A DNA stretch of 64,000 nt from Curtobacterium sp. UCD-KPL2560 (GCF_001705035.1 NZ_MCIG01000006.1:9037-73036); one strand, 5' to 3'. Positions 18,789 to 26,935 are shown, counted from the stretch's first letter. Notes: a model not told the origin generated them from the sequence alone. A program made the numbers and translations.

Positions 18789-19438
18789 CGTGCCTCCCGT
18801 CCGTCCGCGCGCACACCGCGCACCCGGTCCATCTCGTCGGCGAGCGCCGGGGCGGCGTACGGGCCGTCGCCGCGCAGCGCCTCGACGATCCGGTCGACCA
18901 CCTCGGGGGCCTTGTTCTGCGAGAGCTTGGCGCGGGCGTCGAAGCGGGTGACACGGATGCGGATGCCGACGGTGCCCTTCGCGATCCGGCGGGCGGTGTC
19001 GAGGTCGACGTCGAGGGAGGTCGGCTCCGGCATGACCTGCTCGAAGTGGTCGACCAGCTCGCCGAGCACCCGGAGGTTCTCGTCGTCGGACAGGACCTCC
19101 GGCGTGCCCCACAGGTGCGCGGTGACGTGGTTCCAGGTCGGCACGAACTGCTCCGGTGGGTACCAGGCGGGGGAGACGTAGCCGTGCGGGCCCTGGAACA
19201 CGACGAGCACCTCGTGGCGACCGAGCTCGTGCGCGACCTCGTCGGGACGGCCGACGTGCGAGACGAGCACGATCGCGTCCGGGTCGTCGTCGGGGCCGGG
19301 TGTCTCGAGCAGCACCGGGTAGTGCGAGGCGACGACGCCCGCCTCGGTGGACGACACGATCGTCGCCCAGGGGTTCTCGGCCACGACGCGCTTGACCTCG
19401 GTGACGTCGGTCATCAGGAAGTGGGGTGTGTGCCGCAT
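18785..19438 (-). CDS. PaiB-like FMN-binding protein
   Basis: A 217-residue protein of the PaiB/FMN-binding negative regulator family. It has the split-barrel text FQGPHGYVSPAWYPP and the conserved VPTWNHVTAHLWG (about residues 95-118). The family was named for repression of degradative enzymes in Bacillus, but the fold is that of flavin-binding proteins. The last residues (ADGREAR) are encoded by a half-copy of the family B repeat, so the C terminus may have been remodelled. It is the first gene of a pair with the amidohydrolase and divergent from the serine hydrolase, with 33 bases between start codons. Confidence 0.87.
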   Translation of the reverse strand: MRHTPHFLMTDVTEVKRVVAENPWATIVSSTEAGVVASHYPVLLETPGPDDDPDAIVLVSHVGRPDEVAHELGRHEVLVVFQGPHGYVSPAWYPPEQFVPTWNHVTAHLWGTPEVLSDDENLRVLGELVDHFEQVMPEPTSLDVDLDTARRIAKGTVGIRIRVTRFDARAKLSQNKAPEVVDRIVEALRGDGPYAAPALADEMDRVRGVRADGREAR

Positions 19439-19471
19439 CCGACGAGCGTGGCACATGCCAGGCTGGTCGGT

Positions 19472-20878
19472 ATGGAGAAGCGCGCCGCGTACGAGTCCGT
19501 CCTGCCCTACGTCCGCGAGTGGATCGGGTACAAGGTGTGGCAGCTCCGGCTCCCCGGGGTGCAGGTCGCCGTCGGGTTCGAGGGCGAGGAACTGTTCGCC
19601 GAGGCCTGGGGCTACGCCGACGTCGAGGCCGGCCGCCGCCTGACCACCACCGACCTGTTCCGGATCGCCTCGCACTCCAAGACCTTCACGGCGACCGCGC
19701 TGCTCCAGCTCGCCGACGCCGGACGGCTGCGGCTCGACGACACGGTCGGGTCCTTCGTGCCGGCCCTCGTCGACGCCGGCTCCCCGGTCGCGGACGCCAC
19801 GGTCCGCGAGCTCATGGAGATGGGCGGCGGGGTGGTCCGTGACGGTGCCGACGGCGACCACTGGGCCCTCGCGCACCCCTTCCCGGACGCCGAGCAGCTC
19901 GTCGCACTCGTCGTCGAGGGTGGCGCGAAGGTGCCCGTCGGCTCCGCGTTCAACTACTCGAACCTCGGCTACGGCCTGCTCGGGCTCGTGGTCGAGGCCG
20001 TCACCGGTACCACGTACGCCGAGCACGTGCGCGCGGCGATCGTCGAGCCGCTGGGCTTGACCGGCACCGGACCGGAGTTCGACCCGGCCCGCGAGGACGA
20101 GTTCGTCGTCGGCTACACGGGCCTGCACACCGCCCGCACCCGGCAGCGGGTGCCGCACGTGACGACCGGGGCGCTCGCCGCGGCCACGGGGTTCCACGGG
20201 ACCGCCTCGGACCTGGTGCGGTACTTCTCGGCGCACGTGCCCGGTCGCGGTGACCTGCTGTCCGACCACGCGAAGCGCCTGGCGCAGCGGAAGGCCTGGA
20301 GCGCCCTCGACACCGACCCCGCAGCGCGCGGGTACGGCGCCGGTTTCATCGTCGACCGGATCAACGGGCGCGAGGTCCGCGGGCACTCCGGTGGCTTCCC
20401 CGGCCAGATCACCCAGTCGGTGTTCGACCCGGCGTCGTCGCTCGTCGTCTCGGTGCTGACGAGCAGCGCGACCGGCCCCGCGGGGATGCTCGCGAACGGC
20501 ATCGTGCACCTGCTCGACACCGCGGCCGACGAGCACCCGGCCGGCCCCGACCTGCCGGCGGACGTCGACACCTCCCGGTACACGGGACGCTTCACCACGT
20601 TCGAGGGCATCACCGACTTCGCCCGCGTCGGCGGCCGGCTGCTCGCGATCGACCCGACCCAGCCGGTGCCGACCGAGTCCCCGGTCCGGCTCGACGTCGT
20701 CGACGCGGACACCCTGCGGATGGCTGCCGGCAACCGCTTCGGCTCGATCGACGAGCTCGTCACGTTCACGCGCGACGAGTCCGGCGCGGTCGTCTCGGTG
20801 CGGGGCGACAGCGGCATGACCCACCGCCCGTGGTCCGTCCCCGAGGAGACCCCCGAGGTCGCCGCCGCCCTCGTCTGA
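19472..20878 (+). CDS. Serine hydrolase, beta-lactamase/class C family
   Basis: A 468-residue protein without signal peptide. The catalytic motifs of the class C beta-lactamase/esterase family are present: Ser67-x-x-Lys70 (SHSK), a Tyr-Ser-Asn near residue 164 (FNYSNLGYG) and GHSGGFPG for the third motif. The last 120 residues form a separate beta-rich domain. Cytosolic members are often esterases or D-aminopeptidases rather than true beta-lactamases. CAGGCT lies seven bases before the ATG and may be a weak -10 element giving a leaderless message. Confidence 0.88.
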   Translation: MEKRAAYESVLPYVREWIGYKVWQLRLPGVQVAVGFEGEELFAEAWGYADVEAGRRLTTTDLFRIASHSKTFTATALLQLADAGRLRLDDTVGSFVPALVDAGSPVADATVRELMEMGGGVVRDGADGDHWALAHPFPDAEQLVALVVEGGAKVPVGSAFNYSNLGYGLLGLVVEAVTGTTYAEHVRAAIVEPLGLTGTGPEFDPAREDEFVVGYTGLHTARTRQRVPHVTTGALAAATGFHGTASDLVRYFSAHVPGRGDLLSDHAKRLAQRKAWSALDTDPAARGYGAGFIVDRINGREVRGHSGGFPGQITQSVFDPASSLVVSVLTSSATGPAGMLANGIVHLLDTAADEHPAGPDLPADVDTSRYTGRFTTFEGITDFARVGGRLLAIDPTQPVPTESPVRLDVVDADTLRMAAGNRFGSIDELVTFTRDESGAVVSVRGDSGMTHRPWSVPEETPEVAAALV

Positions 20879-21023
20879 CCCGCGGCCGCCCGCCCCCGGA
20901 CCGCGGCGGCGACGATGGGCTGTGGGCCGCGGCGGCGACGGCAGGACACGCGTCGTCCGTGACGATCCCGGTGCCAGATCCCCGGGGATCGCACACCGAG
21001 ATCGTCACTGGCGCGATCGATCG

Positions 21024-22022
21024 TCACGGGCGCGATCGATCGTCATCCGGCAGGGGCAGGACCCACGGGTCCGGACGGTCGGTCCTCGGGGGCGTCACCC
21101 GCGCCAGCGCGCGCCGCATCGAGCTGGCCCTCGCGAAGCCGAACGCGGTCGCGACGGACTCCTCGTCGAGTCCGTCGTCCAGGGCACGACGGATGCGGAG
21201 CGAAAGGAACCACCGGCGCAGGGCGTCCGGGGTGCAACCGGTCGTGGCGCGGAACCGCCGCTCCGCCGTGCGACGGGATCCGCGCACCGTCGTCCTGAGC
21301 ACGTCGGCGACCGAGCGTGCCGCGCTGCTGCCGGTGTCGGTGTCGGTGCCGGGGCCGGAACCGGTGCCACCGCAGGTCCCGGTGTCGGCGAACAGCGCGT
21401 CGATGCACCGCAGCAGGCCGTTGTCCGTCAGGTACGCCGGCGGTTCGTCGCGCAGGACCGCGATCACCACGGCGCGGGCGAGCGTGTCGCGCTGCGCCGC
21501 CGCCCAGCGCTGGCCGGTCAGCGCCTCGACGTGGGCGAGTGCCCGGACGACGTCCTCGGACAGTGCGTCGACCGGTCGGGTGCGCAGGGGGCGGGTGAGG
21601 TCGAGGGCCTCGTCGGCGAGCGGGCTGGCCCGGACGCTGCCGACGTGCACCCCGGTGGCGTGGAACGGGTCGAGCGGTGTGCCGTCCGGCGCGGGCAGGG
21701 GTCCGGGCGCCGTCCCCACCCTGACGCCGGTGCACACCGCGGCTCCGGCTGCGGCTCCGGCTCGGCTTCGGCTTCCGGTTCCGGTCCCGCTCCTCGCCCC
21801 GGTGCCGCTCGCGGGCACGAGCAGTGCGCTGCCGGGTCGCACCAGTTCGGCCCCGCCGTGCCACGCCACCCACACCGTCGTGTGCGTCGAGCTGGCGACC
21901 CACCGGAGGCCGTGCGACGGCGGGAGGTCGAGCGCCCAGTCGCCGTCGGCGCTGGACACCTCACGGTCGTACCGGACGTCGAGCCCGACGACGTCGAGCA
22001 GGGCGGCGAGTGCATCGGTCAT
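21024..22022 (-). CDS. AraC-family transcription regulator
   Basis: A 332-residue regulator. The N-terminal part (about 1-75) resembles a cupin-type sensing domain (DGLRW-like core, VWVAWHGGAELVRPGSALL). The C-terminal third has the AraC double helix-turn-helix (SVADVLRTTVRGSRRTAERR, TGCTPDALRRWFLSLRIRRA, SVATAFGFARASSMRRAL). Two linkers are very rich in Gly, Thr, Ser and Arg (around residues 75-100 and 205-225), which is unusual for the family. It is divergent from the two-component sensor gene. Targets are unknown. Confidence 0.85.
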   Translation of the reverse strand: MTDALAALLDVVGLDVRYDREVSSADGDWALDLPPSHGLRWVASSTHTTVWVAWHGGAELVRPGSALLVPASGTGARSGTGTGSRSRAGAAAGAAVCTGVRVGTAPGPLPAPDGTPLDPFHATGVHVGSVRASPLADEALDLTRPLRTRPVDALSEDVVRALAHVEALTGQRWAAAQRDTLARAVVIAVLRDEPPAYLTDNGLLRCIDALFADTGTCGGTGSGPGTDTDTGSSAARSVADVLRTTVRGSRRTAERRFRATTGCTPDALRRWFLSLRIRRALDDGLDEESVATAFGFARASSMRRALARVTPPRTDRPDPWVLPLPDDDRSRP

Positions 22023-22163
22023 GCACCGACCGTGGCACCGCGGCGCGCGACGGACACCGGGTCGGGAGCGGTCTGTGGAGGAACCGGGGGTGGGGACAAC
22101 CCCACCACGAGTCCGGGAGGCGGCAGGATGGGGCTCGAGCCCGCGCTCCGCGAGGCTTGCACC

Positions 22164-23744
22164 ATGACCGAAACCGACCGCCTCGACCAGGCCGAGACCG
22201 TCCCGCTGGACGACACCTCCGCCGCGTCCGACCAGGCACGCACCGTCCCGCTCGACGGCGCCGTGCCGCAGGGAGCCACGAAGCCCGTGCCCGAGCAGCC
22301 CGTGCCCGAGCAGCCCGTGCCCGAGCAGCGCGCGCCCGAGCAGCGCGTGCCCGAGCAGCCCGCGGCCGCACCGGCCGGGTGGTCGGAGACGCCCGCCGTG
22401 GGGTCGCTCGGTGGCCGAGGCGGATCGGGCACGACCGCGGGCGCGTTCTACCGGGACGCCTGGCGTCGCCTGCCGCGCGACTTCGGGTACATGGCGCTCA
22501 CCGCCGTGCTGCTCTGCACGCTCTACGCGGCGTTCCCGGCGGCGCTCCTCGGCGGCGGGTTGCGCGACCTCTTCAACCCGTTCGTCCTGCTCATGTTCTT
22601 CATCGCGCTCTTCGTCGCGCGGTGGATCGGGCAGTTCGAGAAGGTCCGCATCGGCTGGGCCGACCCGCGGCCGATCCGCCCGGTCGACTGGACCCCGCGC
22701 TGGCAGCAGAACTGGTGGACGCGCACGGGCTCGGCGGTGGCCAACCCGCACTACTGGCTGTACCTGCTGCACGCGGTGGTCGTGTACCCGCTCGCGGCGC
22801 TCATCACGGTCGGCACCGGCGTGCTGTTGGCCGTCGGGTTCACCTGGCCGATCGCCGTCGGTGGGCTGTTCCTCGTGAACGACGTCCGGTCCGGTTACTC
22901 CGGGCCCACCGAGGCCAGCTTCGTCATCGGTGTCGCCCTCGCCGGACTGCTGTCGATGGCCGCCTCGGTCGTGCTGCTCCCGCTGTGGTCCCGCGGCTCC
23001 GTGCTCGCCCACTACTGGATCGACTTCGGCCTGCTCGGCGGGTTCCGCGCCGAGCAGCTCGAGCAGCGGGTCGCCGGACTGCAGGCCTCCCGTGCCGGCG
23101 CCGTGACGGCCGAGGGCCAGGCGCTCCGACAGATCGAGCGGGACCTGCACGACGGCCCCCAGCAGCGCCTGGTCCGGCTCCGCATGGACCTCGCGGCAGC
23201 CGAGCGCGCGATGGACCGCGACCCGGCGAAGGCGAAGCAGCTCATCGTCGAGGCGACCGAGCACGCCAAGGACGCCCTCGACGAGCTCCGCGCCCTGTCC
23301 CGCGGCTTCGCCCCGCCGATCCTGCTCGACCGCGGACTCGTCGCCGCCCTCGAGGCGCTCGTCGCCCGCACCCCGATCCCGGTCGGCCTCGACGTTCGCC
23401 TGCCCGAGGGACTCGAGCTCGGCACCGAGATCCAGCGCAACGTGTACTTCACCGTCAGCGAGCTCCTCACGAACACGACGAAGCACGCCGGCGCCTCGGC
23501 CGCGGGCGTCTACCTCGGGCTCATCGTCGACGCGTCCGGCGTCTGGTACCTCACGGTCAGCGTGACCGACGACGGTCGCGGGGGAGCGCGCCCGCAGCAG
23601 GGCCACGGCATCGAGGGGCTGATGGGACGCATGCGTGCCCTGGACGGCGAGCTCATCGTGAACAGCCCCGACGGCGGCCCGACCGAGGCCACCGCGCGGA
23701 TCCCGCTCGGTGCCCTGAACGGCGTGCCCACCGCACGCGCCTGA
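22164..23744 (+). CDS. Membrane sensor histidine kinase (HisKA_3 type)
   Basis: A 526-residue kinase. The N terminus is disordered and holds five tandem pentapeptides of the type P/R-V/A-P-E-Q (residues 41-65). Transmembrane segments lie near 108-130, 137-153, 198-235 and 250-275. The dimerisation box is IERDLHDGPQQRL, with His329 as phosphoacceptor, and the ATPase part has VTDDGRGG and GHGIEGLMGRM. This is the NarX/DesK-type kinase that pairs with LuxR-type regulators, and such a regulator gene follows 38 bases downstream. The input signal is unknown. Confidence 0.92.
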   Translation: MTETDRLDQAETVPLDDTSAASDQARTVPLDGAVPQGATKPVPEQPVPEQPVPEQRAPEQRVPEQPAAAPAGWSETPAVGSLGGRGGSGTTAGAFYRDAWRRLPRDFGYMALTAVLLCTLYAAFPAALLGGGLRDLFNPFVLLMFFIALFVARWIGQFEKVRIGWADPRPIRPVDWTPRWQQNWWTRTGSAVANPHYWLYLLHAVVVYPLAALITVGTGVLLAVGFTWPIAVGGLFLVNDVRSGYSGPTEASFVIGVALAGLLSMAASVVLLPLWSRGSVLAHYWIDFGLLGGFRAEQLEQRVAGLQASRAGAVTAEGQALRQIERDLHDGPQQRLVRLRMDLAAAERAMDRDPAKAKQLIVEATEHAKDALDELRALSRGFAPPILLDRGLVAALEALVARTPIPVGLDVRLPEGLELGTEIQRNVYFTVSELLTNTTKHAGASAAGVYLGLIVDASGVWYLTVSVTDDGRGGARPQQGHGIEGLMGRMRALDGELIVNSPDGGPTEATARIPLGALNGVPTARA

Positions 23745-23782
23745 GCCCGGGGAGCGACACCGCTCCCACTAGGCTGGTCGGC

Positions 23783-24445
23783 ATGAGCGACGGCCCGGAT
23801 GCAGCACGCATCCGGGCCGTCGTCGTCGACGACGCCGTCCTCCTGCGCGAGGGGCTGTCCCGCGTGCTCGACGAGGCCGGCATCGACGTCGTCGGGCAGT
23901 ACGCAGACGCGGATTCCTTCCTCGCGACCCTGCCGCACGACGCCCCCGACGTGGTCGTGATGGACGTCCGGATGCCGCCGACCTTCACCGACGAGGGGGT
24001 CCGCGCCGCCGTGCAGACCCGCCGCACCGCCCCGGGCACGGGTGTCCTCCTGCTCTCCCAGTACGTCGAGGCCACCTACGCCGAGGAGGTCCTCGCAGCC
24101 GGCGCCACGGGCATCGGCTACCTGCTCAAGGACCGCGTCACCCGACTCGACGAGATCGACGACGCCGTCCGCCGCATCGCCGCCGGCGGCACCGTGCTCG
24201 ACCCCGAGGTCGTCACGCAGCTCATGGGCCGCCGTCGGGACCCGCTCGCCGCCCTGACGCCCCGCGAACGCGACGTCCTCGGGCTGATGGCCGAGGGCCG
24301 CACGAACGCCGCGATCGCCCGGACGCTCGTCATCGGCACCGGCGCCGTCGAGAAGCACGTCACGAGCATCTTCGGCAAGCTCGGGCTCGAGGACACCGGC
24401 GCCGACCACCGCCGCGTCCTCGCCGTCCTGGCGTACCTCGGCTGA
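23783..24445 (+). CDS. Response regulator, NarL/LuxR type
   Basis: A 220-residue two-domain regulator. The receiver has acidic pair VVVDD, phosphoacceptor Asp61 (VVMDVRMPP) and Lys in GYLLKDR. The C-terminal LuxR helix-turn-helix reads LTPRERDVLGLMAEGRTNAAI then GAVEKHVTSIFGKLGL. It is the partner of the upstream kinase. TAGGCT lies seven bases before the ATG, so a leaderless transcript is possible in addition to read-through from the kinase gene. A 15-bp hairpin covers codons 2-13. Confidence 0.93.
   Translation: MSDGPDAARIRAVVVDDAVLLREGLSRVLDEAGIDVVGQYADADSFLATLPHDAPDVVVMDVRMPPTFTDEGVRAAVQTRRTAPGTGVLLLSQYVEATYAEEVLAAGATGIGYLLKDRVTRLDEIDDAVRRIAAGGTVLDPEVVTQLMGRRRDPLAALTPRERDVLGLMAEGRTNAAIARTLVIGTGAVEKHVTSIFGKLGLEDTGADHRRVLAVLAYLG
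23788..23822 (+). promoter_or_regulatory. Perfect 15-bp hairpin inside the regulator start
   Basis: Arms CGACGGCCCGGATGC and its complement with loop AGCAC begin five bases after the first base of the ATG. They could limit initiation or stop read-through, but no function is known. Confidence 0.5.
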
Positions 24446-24471
24446 CCGGCCCCGACCGTGCCCGTCCACCC

Positions 24472-25347
24472 GTGACCCGCGTCCCCGCACCGCTGCTGGC
24501 GCTCGCCGCGATGGTGTCCGTGCAGCTCGGTGCCGCGACGGCGAAGACCCGCTTCGACGAGGTCGGCTCGGTCGGTGCGGCGACGCTCCGGCTCGTGATC
24601 GGCGCCGTCGTCCTCGTGCTGGTGGTGCGTCCGCGCGTCCGGCACTGGACCCGGGCGCAGTGGACCGCGGCGGTGCTGCTCGGCCTGGCGCTCGGCGGCA
24701 TGAACGTCCTCATCTACGTCGCGTTCGCGAGCATCCCGATCGGCGTCGCGGTGACGATCGAGTTCCTCGGCCCCCTGGCGCTGTCGCTCGTGCACACCCG
24801 GCGGTGGCGGGACGTGACGTGGGCGGCGCTCGCACTCGCGGGCGTCGTGCTCCTCGGCGTCGGGCCCTCCGCGGTCACCGCGGTGGGTGGTGTCCTCGCG
24901 GCGATCGCGGCCGCGGCCTGCTGGGCGGGCTACATCGTGATGAACCGCCGGGTCGGTGCCGCGATCCCGGGGGTCGACGGCCTCGCGGTGTCGATGGTCG
25001 TCGCGATGCTCGTGTCGCTGCCGTTCGGCCTCAGCACCGCGGCCGAGGGCGTCGTCGCCGACCCGTCGCTGCTCCTCGTGTTCGGCGGTGTCGCCGTGCT
25101 GTCCAGCGTGCTGCCCTACGCCCTCGAGATGTCCGCGCTGCGCCGCATGCCGACCCGGGTGTTCGGCGTGCTGCAGAGCCTCGGTCCGGCGATCGCCGCC
25201 CTCGCCGGACTCGCGATCCTGCGCGAGGCGCTCTCGACGCTCGAGGTCGTCGCGCTCGCCTGCGTCACCGCGGCGAGCGTCGGCGTGACGCTCACCGCGC
25301 GGCGTCGGCGCGGGTCCGGTCCGACAGGCGCTCCCTCGGACGCCTGA
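24472..25347 (+). CDS. EamA-family (DMT) exporter, RhtA-like
   Basis: A 291-residue polytopic membrane protein with ten predicted helices in two repeated EamA halves. It begins VPAPLLALAAMVSVQLGAA, and the conserved block NVLIYVAFASIPIGVAVTIEFLGPL is characteristic of the RhtA/YdcZ-like group, which exports amino acids such as threonine or homoserine. The GTG start lies 26 bases after the response regulator stop, so it may be transcribed with the two-component genes. The substrate is inferred only from family. Confidence 0.87.
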   Translation: MTRVPAPLLALAAMVSVQLGAATAKTRFDEVGSVGAATLRLVIGAVVLVLVVRPRVRHWTRAQWTAAVLLGLALGGMNVLIYVAFASIPIGVAVTIEFLGPLALSLVHTRRWRDVTWAALALAGVVLLGVGPSAVTAVGGVLAAIAAAACWAGYIVMNRRVGAAIPGVDGLAVSMVVAMLVSLPFGLSTAAEGVVADPSLLLVFGGVAVLSSVLPYALEMSALRRMPTRVFGVLQSLGPAIAALAGLAILREALSTLEVVALACVTAASVGVTLTARRRRGSGPTGAPSDA

Positions 25348-25624
25348 CCCCTCGCGTCGCGCACGGGACGGCCGGGAGGCGCGGCTCGAGTCGCACGGTC
25401 GGCTCACGGTCCGTCCCGCGTCGGCCGGGAGGCGCGGACCGCGTCACACCACCGGCCCACGCCCGCCCCGTGGCAGCCGGGAGCAGCGTCGCCGCGACGT
25501 CGGGATGCACGCCGCCGCGCCGGACGCTCGCCGGGCGGGCGACCGCACCACGTCGTGGACGCACGCGGCGAAGGCGGACCGCAGCCGCGCCTCCCGGCCG
25601 GTCCGTCGGCGCCGTGGCGCCGCG
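25348..25624. other. Intergenic region with scattered family B half-repeats
   Basis: No gene is supported. Core copies occur near 25375-25390 and 25434-25447 (both GGCCGGGAGGCGCGG) and an inverted copy near 25584-25600. The outer two could pair across about 190 bases. The stretch lies between the convergent EamA gene and the 50-residue gene. Confidence 0.6.
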
Positions 25625-25777
25625 CTACTCGGCGCGCAGGAAGTCGGCGTACGTCGGCTCCGACCGGTCGCCGGACAGGAGCGCGGGGTCGTTCACCCGG
25701 CGTTCGACGAACGCGGCGACGACCTCCGGCGGGGTCAGCACGTGCGCCACCCAGGACGGCACCTCGGTCTTCTTCAC
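25625..25777 (-). CDS. Small 50-residue protein, unknown
   Basis: A GTG start with a very strong ribosome site (GAGGAGG, four bases upstream) opens a 50-residue frame. The protein begins VKKTEVPSWVAHVLTPPEVV and ends TYADFLRAE, soluble, slightly acidic and probably helical. It has no signal or membrane helix. The upstream region contains a 27-bp palindrome that would overlap its promoter, so expression looks controlled by a dimeric repressor. I do not recognise the family. Confidence 0.65.
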   Translation of the reverse strand: MKKTEVPSWVAHVLTPPEVVAAFVERRVNDPALLSGDRSEPTYADFLRAE

Positions 25778-25803
25778 GGTGCCTCCTCGGGTCGTGGCGC
25801 AGA

Positions 25804-25830
25804 CGAACTACTCGATGATTGAGTAGTTCG
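25804..25830. promoter_or_regulatory. Palindromic operator before the 50-residue gene
   Basis: Perfect ten-base arms CGAACTACTC and GAGTAGTTCG flank seven bases, and the centre is itself nearly symmetric. Size and symmetry fit a MarR- or TetR-type operator. No regulator gene of those families is adjacent. Confidence 0.55.
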
Positions 25831-25874
25831 GCCACTCCGTGTCCACCGAACGATCCTCGGGTGCGGGCCGGAAG

Positions 25875-26198
25875 TCAACGCGGTGCGTCAGGGGGACGGC
25901 CGTCGGTCCGTTCTGTCCGCAGAGCGCGGTGCTTCACGGCGGATCGCCAGACCCACGCGTCCGCCTGTTGTCCGAACTGCGCCCACTCGACCAGGACGGC
26001 GTCGCGGGTCCAGCTCTTCGCGAAGCCCTTCACGCGGATGTGGAACGTCGGGAACTGCACCCAGGCCCAGACCGGCGACGGGGTGACGGCGTGGCAGACG
26101 TCGGGCCCGCGGGCGTCCTCCGACAGGGAGTAGGCGCGCGGGCGTTCGACCTCCGGGTGTTCCGGGGGCTGCCACCGGTTCTCGCGACGCCGTCCCAC
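25875..26198 (-). CDS. SOS-box-preceded small protein with beta-strand core
   Basis: I chose the GTG start at 26198 because a perfect LexA-type box begins eight bases upstream of it; the frame itself stays open to 26429. The resulting 107-residue protein begins VGRRRENRWQPPEHPEVERP. Its core is VWAWVQFPTFHIRVKGFAKS, WTRDAVLVEWAQFGQQADAW and VWRSAVKHR, a Trp-rich SH3- or Tudor-like run of strands. I recall similar W-V...W-V-W-x-x-A-V proteins near actinobacterial imuB/dnaE2 mutagenesis genes, but cannot verify it here. Its role would be in the DNA-damage response; mechanism unknown. Confidence 0.7.
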   Translation of the reverse strand: MGRRRENRWQPPEHPEVERPRAYSLSEDARGPDVCHAVTPSPVWAWVQFPTFHIRVKGFAKSWTRDAVLVEWAQFGQQADAWVWRSAVKHRALRTERTDGRPPDAPR

Positions 26199-26206
26199 GA
26201 CGGTAT

Positions 26207-26222
26207 TCGAACGTGTGTTCGA
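26207..26222. promoter_or_regulatory. LexA (SOS) box
   Basis: TCGAACGTGTGTTCGA is a perfect match to the actinobacterial SOS consensus TCGAAC-N4-GTTCGA. It overlaps the probable -10 region of the leftward 107-residue gene. Confidence 0.85.
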
Positions 26223-26327
26223 ACCGGCGTCAAGTCCGGCGCGCGGCACTGCGGGCGGTGGATCGGCGGTGGGGCGTGTCGGCGCCCGCGAGGGGAGCGC
26301 GGGAGGCGCAGCTGCGGGTCGCCACCG

Positions 26328-26419
26328 GGACGAGCAACCGACGACCGTGCGGAGCACCGGCTCGATCGGACCACCGCCCAGCGACACCAGGACGAGCAAC
26401 CGACGACCGTGCGGAGCAC
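26328..26419. repeat. Pair of 30-bp direct repeats beside tRNA-Gly
   Basis: The words at 26328-26357 and 26390-26419 are identical over 30 bases (beginning GGACGAGCAACCGACGACCG), offset by 62. They lie just beyond the 3' end of the leftward tRNA-Gly. Only two copies, so not a CRISPR array. Confidence 0.75.
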
Positions 26420-26431
26420 TGGAAGACACAG

Positions 26432-26502
26432 AGGGGATGACGGGAATCGAACCCGCGTGGCCAGTTTGGAAGACTGGGGCTCTACCATTGAGCTACATCC
26501 CC
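26432..26502 (-). tRNA. tRNA-Gly(TCC)
   Basis: The cloverleaf has acceptor stem GGGGATG/CATCCCC, D arm GCTC/GAGC, anticodon stem CCAGT/ACTGG with loop CTTCCAA (anticodon TCC), and T arm GCGGG-TTCGATT-CCCGT. The discriminator is T. CCA is not encoded. Confidence 0.95.
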
Positions 26503-26556
26503 GCGCAGCGACCGTGATCGCAGCGCCACCATCGTAGCGGACGAAGCCCCACCGAC

Positions 26557-26880
26557 ATGCCACCTCGCGTCACGCTCCCGCCGACCGATGCCGACGCGCG
26601 GACGATCCGGCGCTCACGGGTGGCCTCGTTCCTGCTCCTGACGGCCGCCGCGGTGGTGTTCTCGCTCCGGCCGGAGGTGTTCGGCGACCCGCAGGGCGCA
26701 CCGTGGCACGCCGTGCTGCACGTGTGGCGGATCGTCGTCGGCATCGTGCTCGTGGTCGCCGCGCTCGGGGTGCAGGTCGCCGTGGGTGTGCAGTGGCGAC
26801 GGGTGCTCCGGCGACGTGCCGAGGGCGATGCGGACGGGCCCGCCACGCCGCCCGGGAACCAGTCACCGACGGACCGCTAG
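26557..26880 (+). CDS. Small two-helix membrane protein
   Basis: A 107-residue protein with two hydrophobic helices, at about 22-39 (VASFLLLTAAAVVFSLRP) and 55-77 (VWRIVVGIVLVVAALGVQVA). Short basic segments follow each, and the C-terminal tail is polar and Pro-rich. Lengths and topology are those of many uncharacterised actinobacterial membrane proteins. The ATG at 26557 is chosen because it gives the whole first helix; the ribosome site is weak. It ends 55 bases before tRNA-Pro. Confidence 0.6.
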   Translation: MPPRVTLPPTDADARTIRRSRVASFLLLTAAAVVFSLRPEVFGDPQGAPWHAVLHVWRIVVGIVLVVAALGVQVAVGVQWRRVLRRRAEGDADGPATPPGNQSPTDR

Positions 26881-26935
26881 ACTCGTCGCGGTCGTGCGTG
26901 CCCTCGTGGTGCGCGCGACGACCCTGGCCCAGTCA

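Noticed and set aside
19472-20878. True secreted beta-lactamase
   Set aside because: No signal peptide or lipobox is present, and the motif context is that of cytosolic serine hydrolases.
22284-22358. CRISPR-like short repeats
   Set aside because: The 15-base units are contiguous, without spacers, and encode a clear pentapeptide repeat in a kinase.
26328-26502. Prophage or island attachment site at tRNA-Gly
   Set aside because: The direct repeats do not copy the tRNA 3' end, and no integrase or foreign genes lie nearby.
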